Assembly: GCA_033721235.1 (NCBI GenBank)
Contig: JAWWAY010000015.1
Coordinates: forward strand, 10,352-74,351
DNA from: UBA5078 sp033721235
GTDB taxonomy: Bacteria; Pseudomonadota; Gammaproteobacteria; Pseudomonadales; Pseudohongiellaceae
DNA: 64,000 bases
Direction: 5' to 3'
The notes below the pieces were generated by a model. That model did no database searches, was not told the DNA's origin, and worked only from the letters and a program-made list of their open reading frames with translations. This document shows, in pieces, positions 16,987 to 25,624 of the stretch; the stretch's first letter is position 1; every line of letters begins with the position of its first letter. The position numbers were made by a program, and so were the translations under genes.

Positions 16987-18024
16987 TTACGGGAAGAGGC
17001 GCAAAATAGGCTCATCAAGTGCGGCCATTTGCTCTCTGAGCTCTAGGATATGCTCTGCCCAATATCTCTCCGTGTTAAACCAAGGAAAGCTCTTGGGAAA
17101 AGCCGGATCATCCCACCGCCTGGCTAGCCAACCGCTGTAATGCATTATTCGAAGAGTACGCAAAGCTTCAATGAGATCAAGCTCTTTGGGGTCAAAGTCA
17201 TAGAACTCTTCATAGCCCTCAATTAACTCCATGAGCTGGGCTTGCCGCTGATCCCTCTCTCCGGAAAGCAACATCCACAAATCTTGTATTGCAGGGCCCA
17301 TTACCGTGTCATCGAAGTCCACAAAATGGGGGATATCATCTCGCCACAGCACATTACCCAAGTGACAATCACCATGAATTCTTAACTGCTTAAGCTCTTT
17401 ATTGCGATCGAAGACAGCCGCGACTTTATCGATTAAGTCTCTACTGAGAGTATCGTAGGCCTCAACTAAACTTGGGGGGATAAAGTTTTGACCCAAAAGA
17501 AACTCACGCGCATTAACAGCCATGCTCTCAACGCCTAGTTCATTGCGATATTTAAAGCGCTGCGTACTCCCTACGCTATGCACTCGCGCAATGAAACGCC
17601 CCATGACCAGTAGGCTATCGGGGTTTTCTAAGTCAGGCGCTCGTCCTGCTAGCCTATCAAAAACAGCAAGCTCAAAATTCTCAAAGCGATATAGGGTGTT
17701 TTTGCCATCGAGCACTCTAGGCGCCACAACAGGGATCTCTAGCTCGGCCAACTCAGTGGCGAAGGAATGCTCCTCCAATATCTGTTCGCGAGTCCATCTT
17801 CCCGGACGATAAAACTTAACGATTATAGGAGGCTCCCCGTCCACACCTACCTGGTAGACCCTATTCTCATAGCTATTGAGGGCCAATACGCGAGCATCGG
17901 TCTGTATTCCCAGGCTCTCGACAGCATCAAGCACGCGGTCAGGGCTAAGACTGTGATAAGGGTGAAGCTGTTCATCAGGTTCAGAAACAGCCTGTGCATC
18001 CTCAGTATCGAGCGTGTTTGTCAT
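16987..18024 (-). CDS. srkA: SrkA (YihE) stress response kinase
   Basis: Aminoglycoside-phosphotransferase-fold protein kinase. E. coli SrkA is a Ser/Thr kinase of the Cpx regulon that protects against stress-induced death. The 345-residue protein carries the catalytic loop HGDCHLGNVLW and the metal motif FVDFDDTVMGPAIQDLW, which match the E. coli wording closely. The N-terminus has YHSLSPDRVLDAVESLGI and VYQVGVDGEPPIIVKFYRPG with the nucleotide-contact lysine. It is divergent from the aminotransferase gene with a 127 bp gap. Confidence 0.92.
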   Translation of the reverse strand: MTNTLDTEDAQAVSEPDEQLHPYHSLSPDRVLDAVESLGIQTDARVLALNSYENRVYQVGVDGEPPIIVKFYRPGRWTREQILEEHSFATELAELEIPVVAPRVLDGKNTLYRFENFELAVFDRLAGRAPDLENPDSLLVMGRFIARVHSVGSTQRFKYRNELGVESMAVNAREFLLGQNFIPPSLVEAYDTLSRDLIDKVAAVFDRNKELKQLRIHGDCHLGNVLWRDDIPHFVDFDDTVMGPAIQDLWMLLSGERDQRQAQLMELIEGYEEFYDFDPKELDLIEALRTLRIMHYSGWLARRWDDPAFPKSFPWFNTERYWAEHILELREQMAALDEPILRLFP

Positions 18025-18151
18025 TATTTGACGTCATCCTATTCGAGTTTGCGCGGAGTATACTGTAAAATCCCGTCTCCTGTTGCTTATACAGCAATAG
18101 CGGGACATTAAACTTTTAAATCCATTGCCCAAGCTAGATGAGGAGCTTTAC

Positions 18152-19444
18152 TTGAACCACGAACAGTTGCAAGCCAGATACCTTGAACTTCAAAAAGACT
18201 ATGAAGCCATAAGCTCAAAGAAATTGAGCCTGGATTTAACACGAGGCAAGCCATCCACGGCTCAGCTCGAACTCAGCAACGCGCTTGACGGTATTTTAGA
18301 AGGTAATTATCTAGCTGAAGATGGCACAGATTGCCGAAACTATGGCGGTCTCATGGGCATACCAGAAGCGAGAGCTTTCGGTGCTCAATATCTTGGCACT
18401 ACCGCTAATCGCGTCATGGTGGGTGGTAATAGCAGCTTGCAATTCATGTATCAGCTTGTGAGCAATGCTTTCTTCGTTGGCGTTCGCGATGCCGACTCGG
18501 CTTGGAGTGTAGAGGCTAGCAATACTAACAGTAAGGTAAAGTTTCTCTGCCCTTCGCCTGGCTACGATCGTCATTTCGCTGTGTGCGAATCTCTAGGTAT
18601 TGAGATGATCCCAGTCGCTATGACTAGCGAAGGCCCCGATATGGACCAAGTTGAAACCCTGCTCAAAGCTGACTCGATGATCAAAGGTATCTGGTGCGTA
18701 CCCAAATACGCGAATCCAGACGGCGTCGTATACTCAGACGCAGTGGTCGAGCGCATGGCGAAGCTAGGCAAAATTGCGGGAGACAATTTCCGCATTATCT
18801 GGGATAACGCCTACTCCGAGCACCACTTGGTGGATAATCCTCCGCAACTTGCTAATATCATTGAACTTAGCGATGCCGAGGGCACTTTAGATAATGTTCT
18901 AGTGATCGGTTCAACCTCCAAAATTACTTTTGCAGGAGCAGGCATTTCATTCCTGGCCACGTCGGAAGAAAACCTCGCTAGCTTTTCCAAACAGCTTGGC
19001 TTCTCGACCATCGGGCCAGACAAAGTGAATCAGCTGCGTCACATCAAGTTTTTCAAGAATTTGGACGGGCTGCGAGCTCTGATGCAAGAACACCGCAAAA
19101 TTCTTCAACCCAAATTTGAATTGGTGCTCAATAAGCTGGAAGCGAAACTTGCGGGCAAAAGCATCAATGGCGAAGCTTTGGGGCGCTGGACAAAACCTCA
19201 AGGAGGCTACTTCGTCCTGTTTGATACACAAGCCGGCCTTGCGGAGAGAGTTGTTAAACTAACTGGTGATGCCGGCGTTAAACTGACTCCTGCGGGCTCA
19301 ACATACCCCTATCAAAATGACCCAAACAACAGCAATATACGTCTAGCTCCATCGTTCCCTAGCCTAGAAGACATTGATTCTGCTATGGATATTTTCGTGC
19401 TGTGCGTTGAGCTCGCCACAGTCGAGAAAGCACTCGGCAAGTAA
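18152..19444 (+). CDS. Aspartate aminotransferase, subfamily Ic type
   Basis: PLP-dependent fold type I aminotransferase. The sequence follows the Ic-subgroup aspartate aminotransferase known from Corynebacterium: LSLDLTRGKPSTAQLELS, GTDCRNYGGLMGIPEAR, CPSPGYDRHF, WDNAYSEHHL, and the PLP lysine in GSTSKITFAGAG (residue 257 from this start). It should exchange amino groups between aspartate and 2-oxoglutarate. The frame opens at TTG 18125, but I prefer TTG 18152 because GAGGAG (18140-18145) lies six bases before it; this gives 430 residues. It is monocistronic, with a hairpin after the stop. Confidence 0.88.
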   Translation: MNHEQLQARYLELQKDYEAISSKKLSLDLTRGKPSTAQLELSNALDGILEGNYLAEDGTDCRNYGGLMGIPEARAFGAQYLGTTANRVMVGGNSSLQFMYQLVSNAFFVGVRDADSAWSVEASNTNSKVKFLCPSPGYDRHFAVCESLGIEMIPVAMTSEGPDMDQVETLLKADSMIKGIWCVPKYANPDGVVYSDAVVERMAKLGKIAGDNFRIIWDNAYSEHHLVDNPPQLANIIELSDAEGTLDNVLVIGSTSKITFAGAGISFLATSEENLASFSKQLGFSTIGPDKVNQLRHIKFFKNLDGLRALMQEHRKILQPKFELVLNKLEAKLAGKSINGEALGRWTKPQGGYFVLFDTQAGLAERVVKLTGDAGVKLTPAGSTYPYQNDPNNSNIRLAPSFPSLEDIDSAMDIFVLCVELATVEKALGK

Positions 19445-19452
19445 GGCATAAG

Positions 19453-19479
19453 AGGCTAGCGGGCTTTGCTCGCTAGCCT
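19453..19479. terminator. Hairpin between convergent aminotransferase and DUF1820 genes
   Basis: AGGCTAGCG (19453-19461) pairs perfectly with CGCTAGCCT (19471-19479), 8 bp after the aminotransferase stop and 10 bp from the DUF1820 stop. The T-run is weak on both strands, but place and stem suggest a shared bidirectional terminator. Confidence 0.65.
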
Positions 19480-19489
19480 TATATCGCAA

Positions 19490-19831
19490 CTACTCAGAGG
19501 AAGGAATATCGGGACCTTTAGACGCCAAGAAAGGCGCGGGGAAAGGCTTTATATTATCGCCGCTAGTAATTTTAGCGACCCCACTCTTGCTCACCTCATC
19601 AATTCTCACGATAGCCTGTATCGGTATAAAACTACGCTTTACACCCGCGAATTCCGCTTTTAACTTCTCTTCACTAGGGTCGACGACAACCTGACTTCGT
19701 TCGTCGAAAATATAGTCTTCTATCTCAATAAAGCCATACAGCTCGCTTTGATAGACCTGTTTTGCGAAAACTTCGTAGACCTTGCCCTTATTTAGAAAGG
19801 TTACTCGGTATATTTCTGAGGGATTTGCCAT
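19490..19831 (-). CDS. DUF1820 family protein
   Basis: A 113-residue soluble protein matching the DUF1820 family by its opening IYRVTFLNKGKVYEVFAKQV and the central YGFIEIEDYIFDERSQVVVDPSEEKL. The family is largely limited to gammaproteobacteria near Pseudomonas and its function is unknown. I see no signal peptide, membrane helix or catalytic motif; the fold looks mostly beta. It is encoded alone, in convergent orientation to the aminotransferase. Confidence 0.85.
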   Translation of the reverse strand: MANPSEIYRVTFLNKGKVYEVFAKQVYQSELYGFIEIEDYIFDERSQVVVDPSEEKLKAEFAGVKRSFIPIQAIVRIDEVSKSGVAKITSGDNIKPFPAPFLASKGPDIPSSE

Positions 19832-20066
19832 TTAAAAGAATCTCTATAATGCATTTACGCCACAGTATATTTGGCTGTGTCATACTGATTTCAAGGCTTA
19901 GGGAGTACTTGATACTGGGCTAGCCGCTATTTTAGCCCAATCCCTTCACTTAAGCGCTGATTATTCCTTAGTACAGCTAGTTTTTCGCGCCTCACTAAAC
20001 TGCTACAATCCGCATCGTTCAATTTCATTACCTTTGCGGCCCTTAAAGGGCGGAATCACGAATCTC

Positions 20067-21461
20067 ATGAGTACTAAGCAAACTTCAAGCCCCGAAACGG
20101 GCTTTGACAATATCATTGCCACCTCTGCCACTACTCCAAAGGCGAGCAAGCGAGTCTTTATCAAGACTCACGGCTGCCAGATGAATGAGTACGATTCTTC
20201 TCGTATGCTCGATATGCTTCGAGAGACCCACGATGCGGAGCTGGTAAACACTCCCGAAGAAGCCGACATCCTGCTGTTAAATACTTGCTCTATTCGTGAA
20301 AAGGCACAAGAAAAGGTATTCCATCAACTGGGCCGCTGGAAATCTTTGAAGAAGGCGAATCCAAACGTACAGATAGCAGTCGGTGGCTGCGTTGCTAGCC
20401 AAGAGGGAGAAGCGATTGGCAAGAGAGCGCCCTATGTCGATGTGGTGTTTGGACCACAATCGCTCCATAAGCTGCCGCAAATGCTCAAAGAAAACCCAGA
20501 GCGCAAGACTAAGGTAGACATTAGTTTCCCAGAAATCGAAAAGTTTGACCGTCTTCCAGAGCCTAGCGTCACTGGATGCGAAGCCTTTCTGACCGTAATG
20601 GAAGGCTGTAGCAAATACTGCTCGTTCTGTGTGGTTCCCTATACCCGAGGTGAAGAGGTCAGCCGCCCATTAGACGACGTGATAGCGGAAGCCTTCCACT
20701 TGTCAGAGCAAGGCGTACGAGAAATCAATCTGCTAGGCCAGAATGTCAACGCCTACCGCGGCCTCAGCCATGACGGCAAGATCACAGACTTTGCTACTTT
20801 AATTCAATACATTGCGGCTATAGAGGGCATAGACAGAATTCGGTACACCACGTCCCATCCAATGGAGTTTTCCAGCAGCCTGGTCGAAATATACAAACAC
20901 GTACCTCAGCTGGTTAACCACCTGCACTTACCCGTGCAAAGTGGCTCGGATCGCATCCTTGCCGCCATGAAACGTGGCCACACGGCCGCGGAATACTTAA
21001 AAATAATCAATGAGTTAAAAGCAATTAGGCCGAATATAAGCCTCTCTTCCGATTTTATCATTGGTTTCCCAGGTGAAACTCAGCAGGACTTTGAAGATAC
21101 CATGAACCTTATCATCGAAGTCGGCTACGACACCTCTTTCAGCTTTATTTATAGCGCACGCCCCGGCACGCCGGCTGCCGAGCTCACCGACAACACTTCG
21201 GAGCGAGAAAAGAAACATCGCCTAAGCGTCCTGCAAGCTCAAATCGCGCAGCAGGCGGCGCAAATAAGCCAAAGCATGGTGGGCTCAAATCAGAGAATCC
21301 TCGTAACGGGCCCCTCTAAGAAGGATCCTAAAGCGCTTCAGGGACGCACGGAAAACAATCGTGTCGTTAACTTTGCCTGTGATGATCACAGCCTAGTCGG
21401 TAATTTTGCAGACGTGAAGATCGTTGAGGCCTATACTAACTCCCTTCTAGGCGCTTTATAG
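20067..21461 (+). CDS. miaB: MiaB tRNA methylthiotransferase
   Basis: Radical-SAM enzyme that adds a methylthio group to i6A37 in tRNAs reading U-starting codons. From ATG 20067 it has 464 residues. The N-terminal MTTase domain has three cluster cysteines: Cys37 (THGCQMNEYDS), Cys74 (LNTCSIREKA) and Cys108 (GGCVASQEG). The radical SAM motif is Cys181-x3-Cys185-x2-Cys188. A TRAM domain ends the protein. The frame is open from TTG 20034, but the ATG at 20067 is the better start because the upstream part is unconserved in character. It leads the run miaB-phoH-ybeY-corC-lptE-holA. Confidence 0.95.
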   Translation: MSTKQTSSPETGFDNIIATSATTPKASKRVFIKTHGCQMNEYDSSRMLDMLRETHDAELVNTPEEADILLLNTCSIREKAQEKVFHQLGRWKSLKKANPNVQIAVGGCVASQEGEAIGKRAPYVDVVFGPQSLHKLPQMLKENPERKTKVDISFPEIEKFDRLPEPSVTGCEAFLTVMEGCSKYCSFCVVPYTRGEEVSRPLDDVIAEAFHLSEQGVREINLLGQNVNAYRGLSHDGKITDFATLIQYIAAIEGIDRIRYTTSHPMEFSSSLVEIYKHVPQLVNHLHLPVQSGSDRILAAMKRGHTAAEYLKIINELKAIRPNISLSSDFIIGFPGETQQDFEDTMNLIIEVGYDTSFSFIYSARPGTPAAELTDNTSEREKKHRLSVLQAQIAQQAAQISQSMVGSNQRILVTGPSKKDPKALQGRTENNRVVNFACDDHSLVGNFADVKIVEAYTNSLLGAL

Positions 21462-21557
21462 CATTATACAGCGTACAATTACGATCAGGGCAGCTAGCGC
21501 CCATACATTGCTATACTATGAGCAACACTCACTACTCGGAGGTAAGTCTTTAGCTTA

Positions 21558-22595
21558 ATGGCTACAGAAAACATCACACAGAGGCTGGTACTAAAGCCGG
21601 ATGACTCTCATCGCTTGGCCAATTTATGCGGCTACCTCAATGAGAATCTCCATCAAATTGAGAAGTCACTTACGCTTAAAATAAAGCACCGCGGCAGTAC
21701 TTTTAACCTTACCGGTGACCTCGGCGCGGTAGAGAGTGCGCGTACCGTGCTCGAGAAGCTCTACCAGGCCACCTCCGAGCAGGCCAATCTAGGCCCCGAT
21801 ATCGTCCATTTAGCGATTAAAGAGACCGAACAAGCAGTTCAGCGTGGCTCTAAAATTCAAGCTGACATAGACCACGCCTCGATAGTGAAGACTCCAAAGC
21901 TTTCAGTAAAACCAAGGGGTCCCCATCAACAGGACTACGTCAACCAAATTCACCGCAAAGACATTAACTTCGGTATAGGCCCTGCCGGCACAGGCAAGAC
22001 TTATCTCGCTGTAGCCTGCGCTGTTGAAGCCTTGGTGAAGGATCAAGTGCAAAGAATTCTACTCGTTCGTCCTGCGGTAGAGGCAGGCGAGAAACTAGGG
22101 TTTCTCCCTGGAGATTTAAGCCAAAAAATCGACCCCTATCTTCGTCCTCTTTACGATGCCCTATACGAGATGCTGGGCGTTGAAAGAGTCGGTCGGCTTA
22201 TCGAGAAAAACGTGATCGAAGTTGCCCCGCTCGCTTATATGCGCGGCAGAACGCTCAATAACGCCTTCATCATCTTGGACGAAAGCCAAAATACAACCAG
22301 CTCTCAAATGAAGATGTTTCTCACTCGACTAGGCTTTGGTTCCACCGCAGTCATTACCGGTGATGTTTCCCAGATAGACCTACCTAAAGGAACCCGCTCC
22401 GGCCTAGTGCATGTTGCTCAAGTATTGAAGGACGTTGATGGCATTTCATTTACTTGGTTTGACTCGAAAGATGTCGTCAGACACTCGCTTGTACAAAGAA
22501 TTGTCGATGCCTATGACAAGCACGATCAAAAATCGATAAGCTCGTTGAGTAAACGCGACTTAAAGACGGACGGCAATCATGAGCGCGATGCTTGA
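21558..22595 (+). CDS. ybeZ: PhoH-like ATPase (YbeZ/PhoL)
   Basis: PhoH-family P-loop protein of 345 residues, paired almost everywhere with YbeY and linked to rRNA maturation. An N-terminal KH-like region (about 1-75) precedes the ATPase domain: Walker A GPAGTGKT (141-148), LVRPAVEAGEKLGFLPGD, Walker B FIILDESQNTT, and VITGDVSQIDLPKGTRSGL. GGAGG lies 15 bases before the ATG, rather far for a ribosome site. A TATACT at 21512-21517 in the 96 bp gap after miaB could serve a promoter. It overlaps ybeY by 17 bp. Confidence 0.92.
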   Translation: MATENITQRLVLKPDDSHRLANLCGYLNENLHQIEKSLTLKIKHRGSTFNLTGDLGAVESARTVLEKLYQATSEQANLGPDIVHLAIKETEQAVQRGSKIQADIDHASIVKTPKLSVKPRGPHQQDYVNQIHRKDINFGIGPAGTGKTYLAVACAVEALVKDQVQRILLVRPAVEAGEKLGFLPGDLSQKIDPYLRPLYDALYEMLGVERVGRLIEKNVIEVAPLAYMRGRTLNNAFIILDESQNTTSSQMKMFLTRLGFGSTAVITGDVSQIDLPKGTRSGLVHVAQVLKDVDGISFTWFDSKDVVRHSLVQRIVDAYDKHDQKSISSLSKRDLKTDGNHERDA

Positions 22596-23055
22596 GATAC
22601 AAAATCTTTGTAAAAACAAAGAGATACCTCCGGACGCGGATTTCGAAAAATGGCTCGCCACGACCTTAGAGGCTTTAGCCCCTTGCTCGAAACCCCGACA
22701 ACTTTTTATTCGAATTGTGGATGAGGACGAATCGGCGCGCCTAAACAAAGAATATCGCCACAAAGATAAACCGACTAACGTCCTGTCATTTCCAAGTTAC
22801 CTTCCAGAACAGGTCCTATCTGAGCTGCCAGAACTCCCGCTAGGCGACTTAGTCATTTGCGCCGCCGTTGTGGAGACAGAAGCGCTGGAACAGAGCAAAG
22901 AAATTAGTCAGCATTGGGCTCACATGGTGGTTCACGGTACCCTGCATCTAGTAGGCTATGACCATCAAGAAGAGAAAGAGGCGCAGGAAATGGAGAGCTT
23001 AGAGATTGATATTCTGTCCAAGCTCAACATCGATAACCCCTACGAGACCCATTAA
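22579..23055 (+). CDS. ybeY: YbeY endoribonuclease / rRNA maturation factor
   Basis: Zinc-dependent protein needed for 16S rRNA 3'-end maturation and 70S quality control. The metal motif H-x3-H-x5-H is present as HGTLHLVGYDH (His119, His123, His129) in a 158-residue protein of normal size, with the conserved YRHKDKPTNVLSFP near residue 59. The start overlaps the end of the phoH-like gene, implying translational coupling. A second ATG three codons in (MLEIQNL) is equally possible. Confidence 0.94.
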   Translation: MSAMLEIQNLCKNKEIPPDADFEKWLATTLEALAPCSKPRQLFIRIVDEDESARLNKEYRHKDKPTNVLSFPSYLPEQVLSELPELPLGDLVICAAVVETEALEQSKEISQHWAHMVVHGTLHLVGYDHQEEKEAQEMESLEIDILSKLNIDNPYETH

Positions 23056-23122
23056 TCATGATACAAGCAGATACTTAGATTAAAGTAATAAGTTTCCATA
23101 ATGGAGGTAAGAAGTTAACAAA

Positions 23123-24010
23123 ATGGCAGACGATCAATCGAGTATCGATCCACGACCCAAGTCATGGATCGATAAAATAGCCCAGGTCTTCTCTGATGAG
23201 CCTACGGATACCAAGAGCCTGTTGGAGTTGCTGAGAAACGCTGAGCAAGACCATGTACTGGACGCCGACGCACTGGGCATCATCGAGGGAGCACTTCAAG
23301 TTTCCAATATGCAGGTGCGCGAAATAATGATACCGCGCCCGCAAGTACTCACCGTAATGGAGAAGAATTCTCTTGAGGAAGCACTCGATACTGTCGTAAA
23401 AGCATCCCACTCGCGCTTCCCTGTTCTAGCCGAACACTCCGACTCGATCACTGGCATTCTATTAGCAAAAGACCTCTTGCCCTACGCCCTATCTAAGAGC
23501 AATGAATCGTTCAAAGTAAACGATATTATGCGTCCGGCCATGTTCGTCCCCGAGAGCAAACGACTCAATATACTGCTCAAGGAGTTTCGAGAAAATCGTC
23601 AGCATATGGCTATCGTTATCGACGAGTATGGTAGCCCATGTGGTGTCGTCACAATCGAGGACATTCTAGAGCAAATTGTAGGCGAAATTGATGACGAATT
23701 TGATGTAGATGACGACACGGCTATTAAGAAAATTGATGACAGCAACTTTATTGTAAAAGCGCTAACGCCTATCGCCGACTTCAACGAATACTTTAAATGT
23801 GACTTTAACGACGATGAAGTCGACACTATTGGTGGCGCTTTAATCCACCAACTCAACCATATTCCGCAAAGGGATGAGTCCGTTCAGATTGACGAGTTTA
23901 AATTCACGGTTCTCAATGCGGACAGTCGCCACATTCGACTGCTAAAAGTATCGATTGCGAAAGAGAATATAGCCACAAAGAAAGACTTGACCGAACAAAA
24001 AGATAACTAA
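23123..24010 (+). CDS. corC: CorC/YbeX CBS-domain protein
   Basis: A 295-residue soluble CorC/YbeX protein with a pair of CBS domains (about 62-190, including VREIMIPRPQVLTV and VVTIEDILEQIVGEIDDE) and a C-terminal CorC_HlyC domain that ends before a lysine-rich tail. E. coli YbeX has been tied to magnesium/cobalt export and to ribosome metabolism. It follows ybeY by 67 bp; GGAGG lies just upstream. In Pseudomonas and Escherichia the next gene is lnt; here lptE follows directly. Confidence 0.92.
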   Translation: MADDQSSIDPRPKSWIDKIAQVFSDEPTDTKSLLELLRNAEQDHVLDADALGIIEGALQVSNMQVREIMIPRPQVLTVMEKNSLEEALDTVVKASHSRFPVLAEHSDSITGILLAKDLLPYALSKSNESFKVNDIMRPAMFVPESKRLNILLKEFRENRQHMAIVIDEYGSPCGVVTIEDILEQIVGEIDDEFDVDDDTAIKKIDDSNFIVKALTPIADFNEYFKCDFNDDEVDTIGGALIHQLNHIPQRDESVQIDEFKFTVLNADSRHIRLLKVSIAKENIATKKDLTEQKDN

Positions 24011-24019
24011 GAGAGCGCC

Positions 24020-24523
24020 ATGTCTACCACCATAAGATTATTTTTCTTAAGTTTATTAGCTGTATCGCTGAGCGGCTGCGGCTTCTCCCTGCGCGGAAGC
24101 ACTAGCGCGATGGATGAGACAGTTTCTGTTTATTTGAATGCACAAAACCCGAGCGATGCCACCGCCGTAAGTATTAGACAAGCACTAGAGAATTCAGGCG
24201 TATCAGTGGTACAGAGCGACTCAGCCGACTACACTCTTGCTCTATCGGCGGAACAATTTAGCGCCCGCCCGACAACAGTCAACGGTCGCGCACGAGCCGC
24301 TCAGTATGAACTCGTTCTAGCAATAGAATTCAGCTTGCAACAGGCCGACACGCTGCTTATCCCGGAGGAGACTCTCGCGGCCAATAGAAGCTACTTCGAG
24401 GACTTGGCAAATATCTCGGGTAGCAACGAGGAGCAAATATTACTGCGTACGGAAATGCGCACGGAACTGGTAGACAAAGTGATTAGACGCGTTGCCACCG
24501 CCGCCGAGAATGCTAGCCCTTAA
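24020..24523 (+). CDS. lptE: LptE LPS-assembly lipoprotein
   Basis: LptE plugs the LptD barrel and helps place LPS in the outer leaflet. The 167-residue protein has a lipoprotein signal with lipobox SLSGC (Cys20), followed by GFSLRG, the usual LptE opening. The rest is a beta-rich domain with little motif content (YTLALSAEQFSARPTTVNGR). It begins 9 bp after corC and ends 12 bp before holA. leuS, normally upstream, is absent, but the lptE-holA link is kept. Confidence 0.9.
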   Translation: MSTTIRLFFLSLLAVSLSGCGFSLRGSTSAMDETVSVYLNAQNPSDATAVSIRQALENSGVSVVQSDSADYTLALSAEQFSARPTTVNGRARAAQYELVLAIEFSLQQADTLLIPEETLAANRSYFEDLANISGSNEEQILLRTEMRTELVDKVIRRVATAAENASP

Positions 24524-24535
24524 GAGTATTAGCTT

Positions 24536-25579
24536 ATGCGTATCAACTCTGACAAACTCGAAGGCTCCCTATCCAAGGGGCTGGCAACAGTCTACTGGAT
24601 CGCTGGCGACGAGACCCTTCTAGTTCAAGAGGCCCTAGATGCAGTGCGCAGCAAATGTCGAGCGCAGCAGTTTGACACCAGAGATCTTTTTTTTGTCGAC
24701 AAGCAATTTCAATGGCAGGACTTTCTGGCATCTTCCAACAGCATGTCTTTGTTCGCGGAAAAAAAGATCATCGAACTGCGATTTCAATCGCCCAAGATAG
24801 AAGACGAAGCACGTAAACTATTGGCCGAGTACTGCCAGTCTCCTAACCCCGACAATGCACTTATTATAGTGACACCCAAACTAGACGCTAGCGCTTTAAA
24901 CACAAAATGGTTCAAAGCTATTGAATCCCATGGTGTTTTTGTTCAAGTCTGGCCGATCGATATTAATCGATTACCAGCATGGATAGACCAGCGCATGCAA
25001 AGTCACGGCCTAGTAGCAGACCGAGACGCGATAAGCCTCTTAGCAGATCGAGTAGAAGGTAATCTACTAGCCGCCGATCAGGAGATCGAAAAACTAAAGG
25101 TTTTGACTGGCGCAACACGGGACAATCGCATATCGGTCACTGCCGATACTATAATGAAGCTCGTTGCCGATAGTGCCAGATACAATGTTTTCAACCTTAT
25201 CGACTCTGCTCTAGTGGGAGACAGCGCACGCACTCTTAAGATTCTGAGCGGCCTAAAAGCAGAAGGAACAGAGTTACTGAACCTGCTGGGAATGGCCACC
25301 CGCGAGATACGTATACTACTCAACATTAGGTACAGAACTGAGAACGGACAAGCCCTTGCCAGCGCCATGCAACAAGAAGGCGTCAGAAGAATTCACGAGC
25401 CCCCGGTTCGCAAAGCAATCGAACACAGCACCGTCAGCTCACTTGAGTCACTTCTCATTTCAGCAAGAGATATAGACGCCACCGTCAAAGGCTTAGCAAT
25501 CGGAGACCCTTGGAATAAATTAGGAAGTCTATTGATCGGTTTGGGCGGCAAGTCCCTCTGTATTGAAGATCCCATATAG
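24536..25579 (+). CDS. holA: DNA polymerase III delta subunit
   Basis: HolA is the subunit of the clamp loader that opens the beta sliding clamp. The 347-residue protein has the typical start (LSKGLATVYWIAGDETLLVQEALDAVR), the long helical middle with LVADSARYNVFNLIDSALVG, and GLAIGDPWNKLGSLLIGL at the C-terminus. Size is as in E. coli (343). It closes the miaB-holA run; a 45 bp gap separates it from fadE. Confidence 0.93.
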   Translation: MRINSDKLEGSLSKGLATVYWIAGDETLLVQEALDAVRSKCRAQQFDTRDLFFVDKQFQWQDFLASSNSMSLFAEKKIIELRFQSPKIEDEARKLLAEYCQSPNPDNALIIVTPKLDASALNTKWFKAIESHGVFVQVWPIDINRLPAWIDQRMQSHGLVADRDAISLLADRVEGNLLAADQEIEKLKVLTGATRDNRISVTADTIMKLVADSARYNVFNLIDSALVGDSARTLKILSGLKAEGTELLNLLGMATREIRILLNIRYRTENGQALASAMQQEGVRRIHEPPVRKAIEHSTVSSLESLLISARDIDATVKGLAIGDPWNKLGSLLIGLGGKSLCIEDPI

Positions 25580-25624
25580 CCAACACTATTTAAGCAAGGC
25601 TACGAAGCTCCAGGAGAGCAACAA

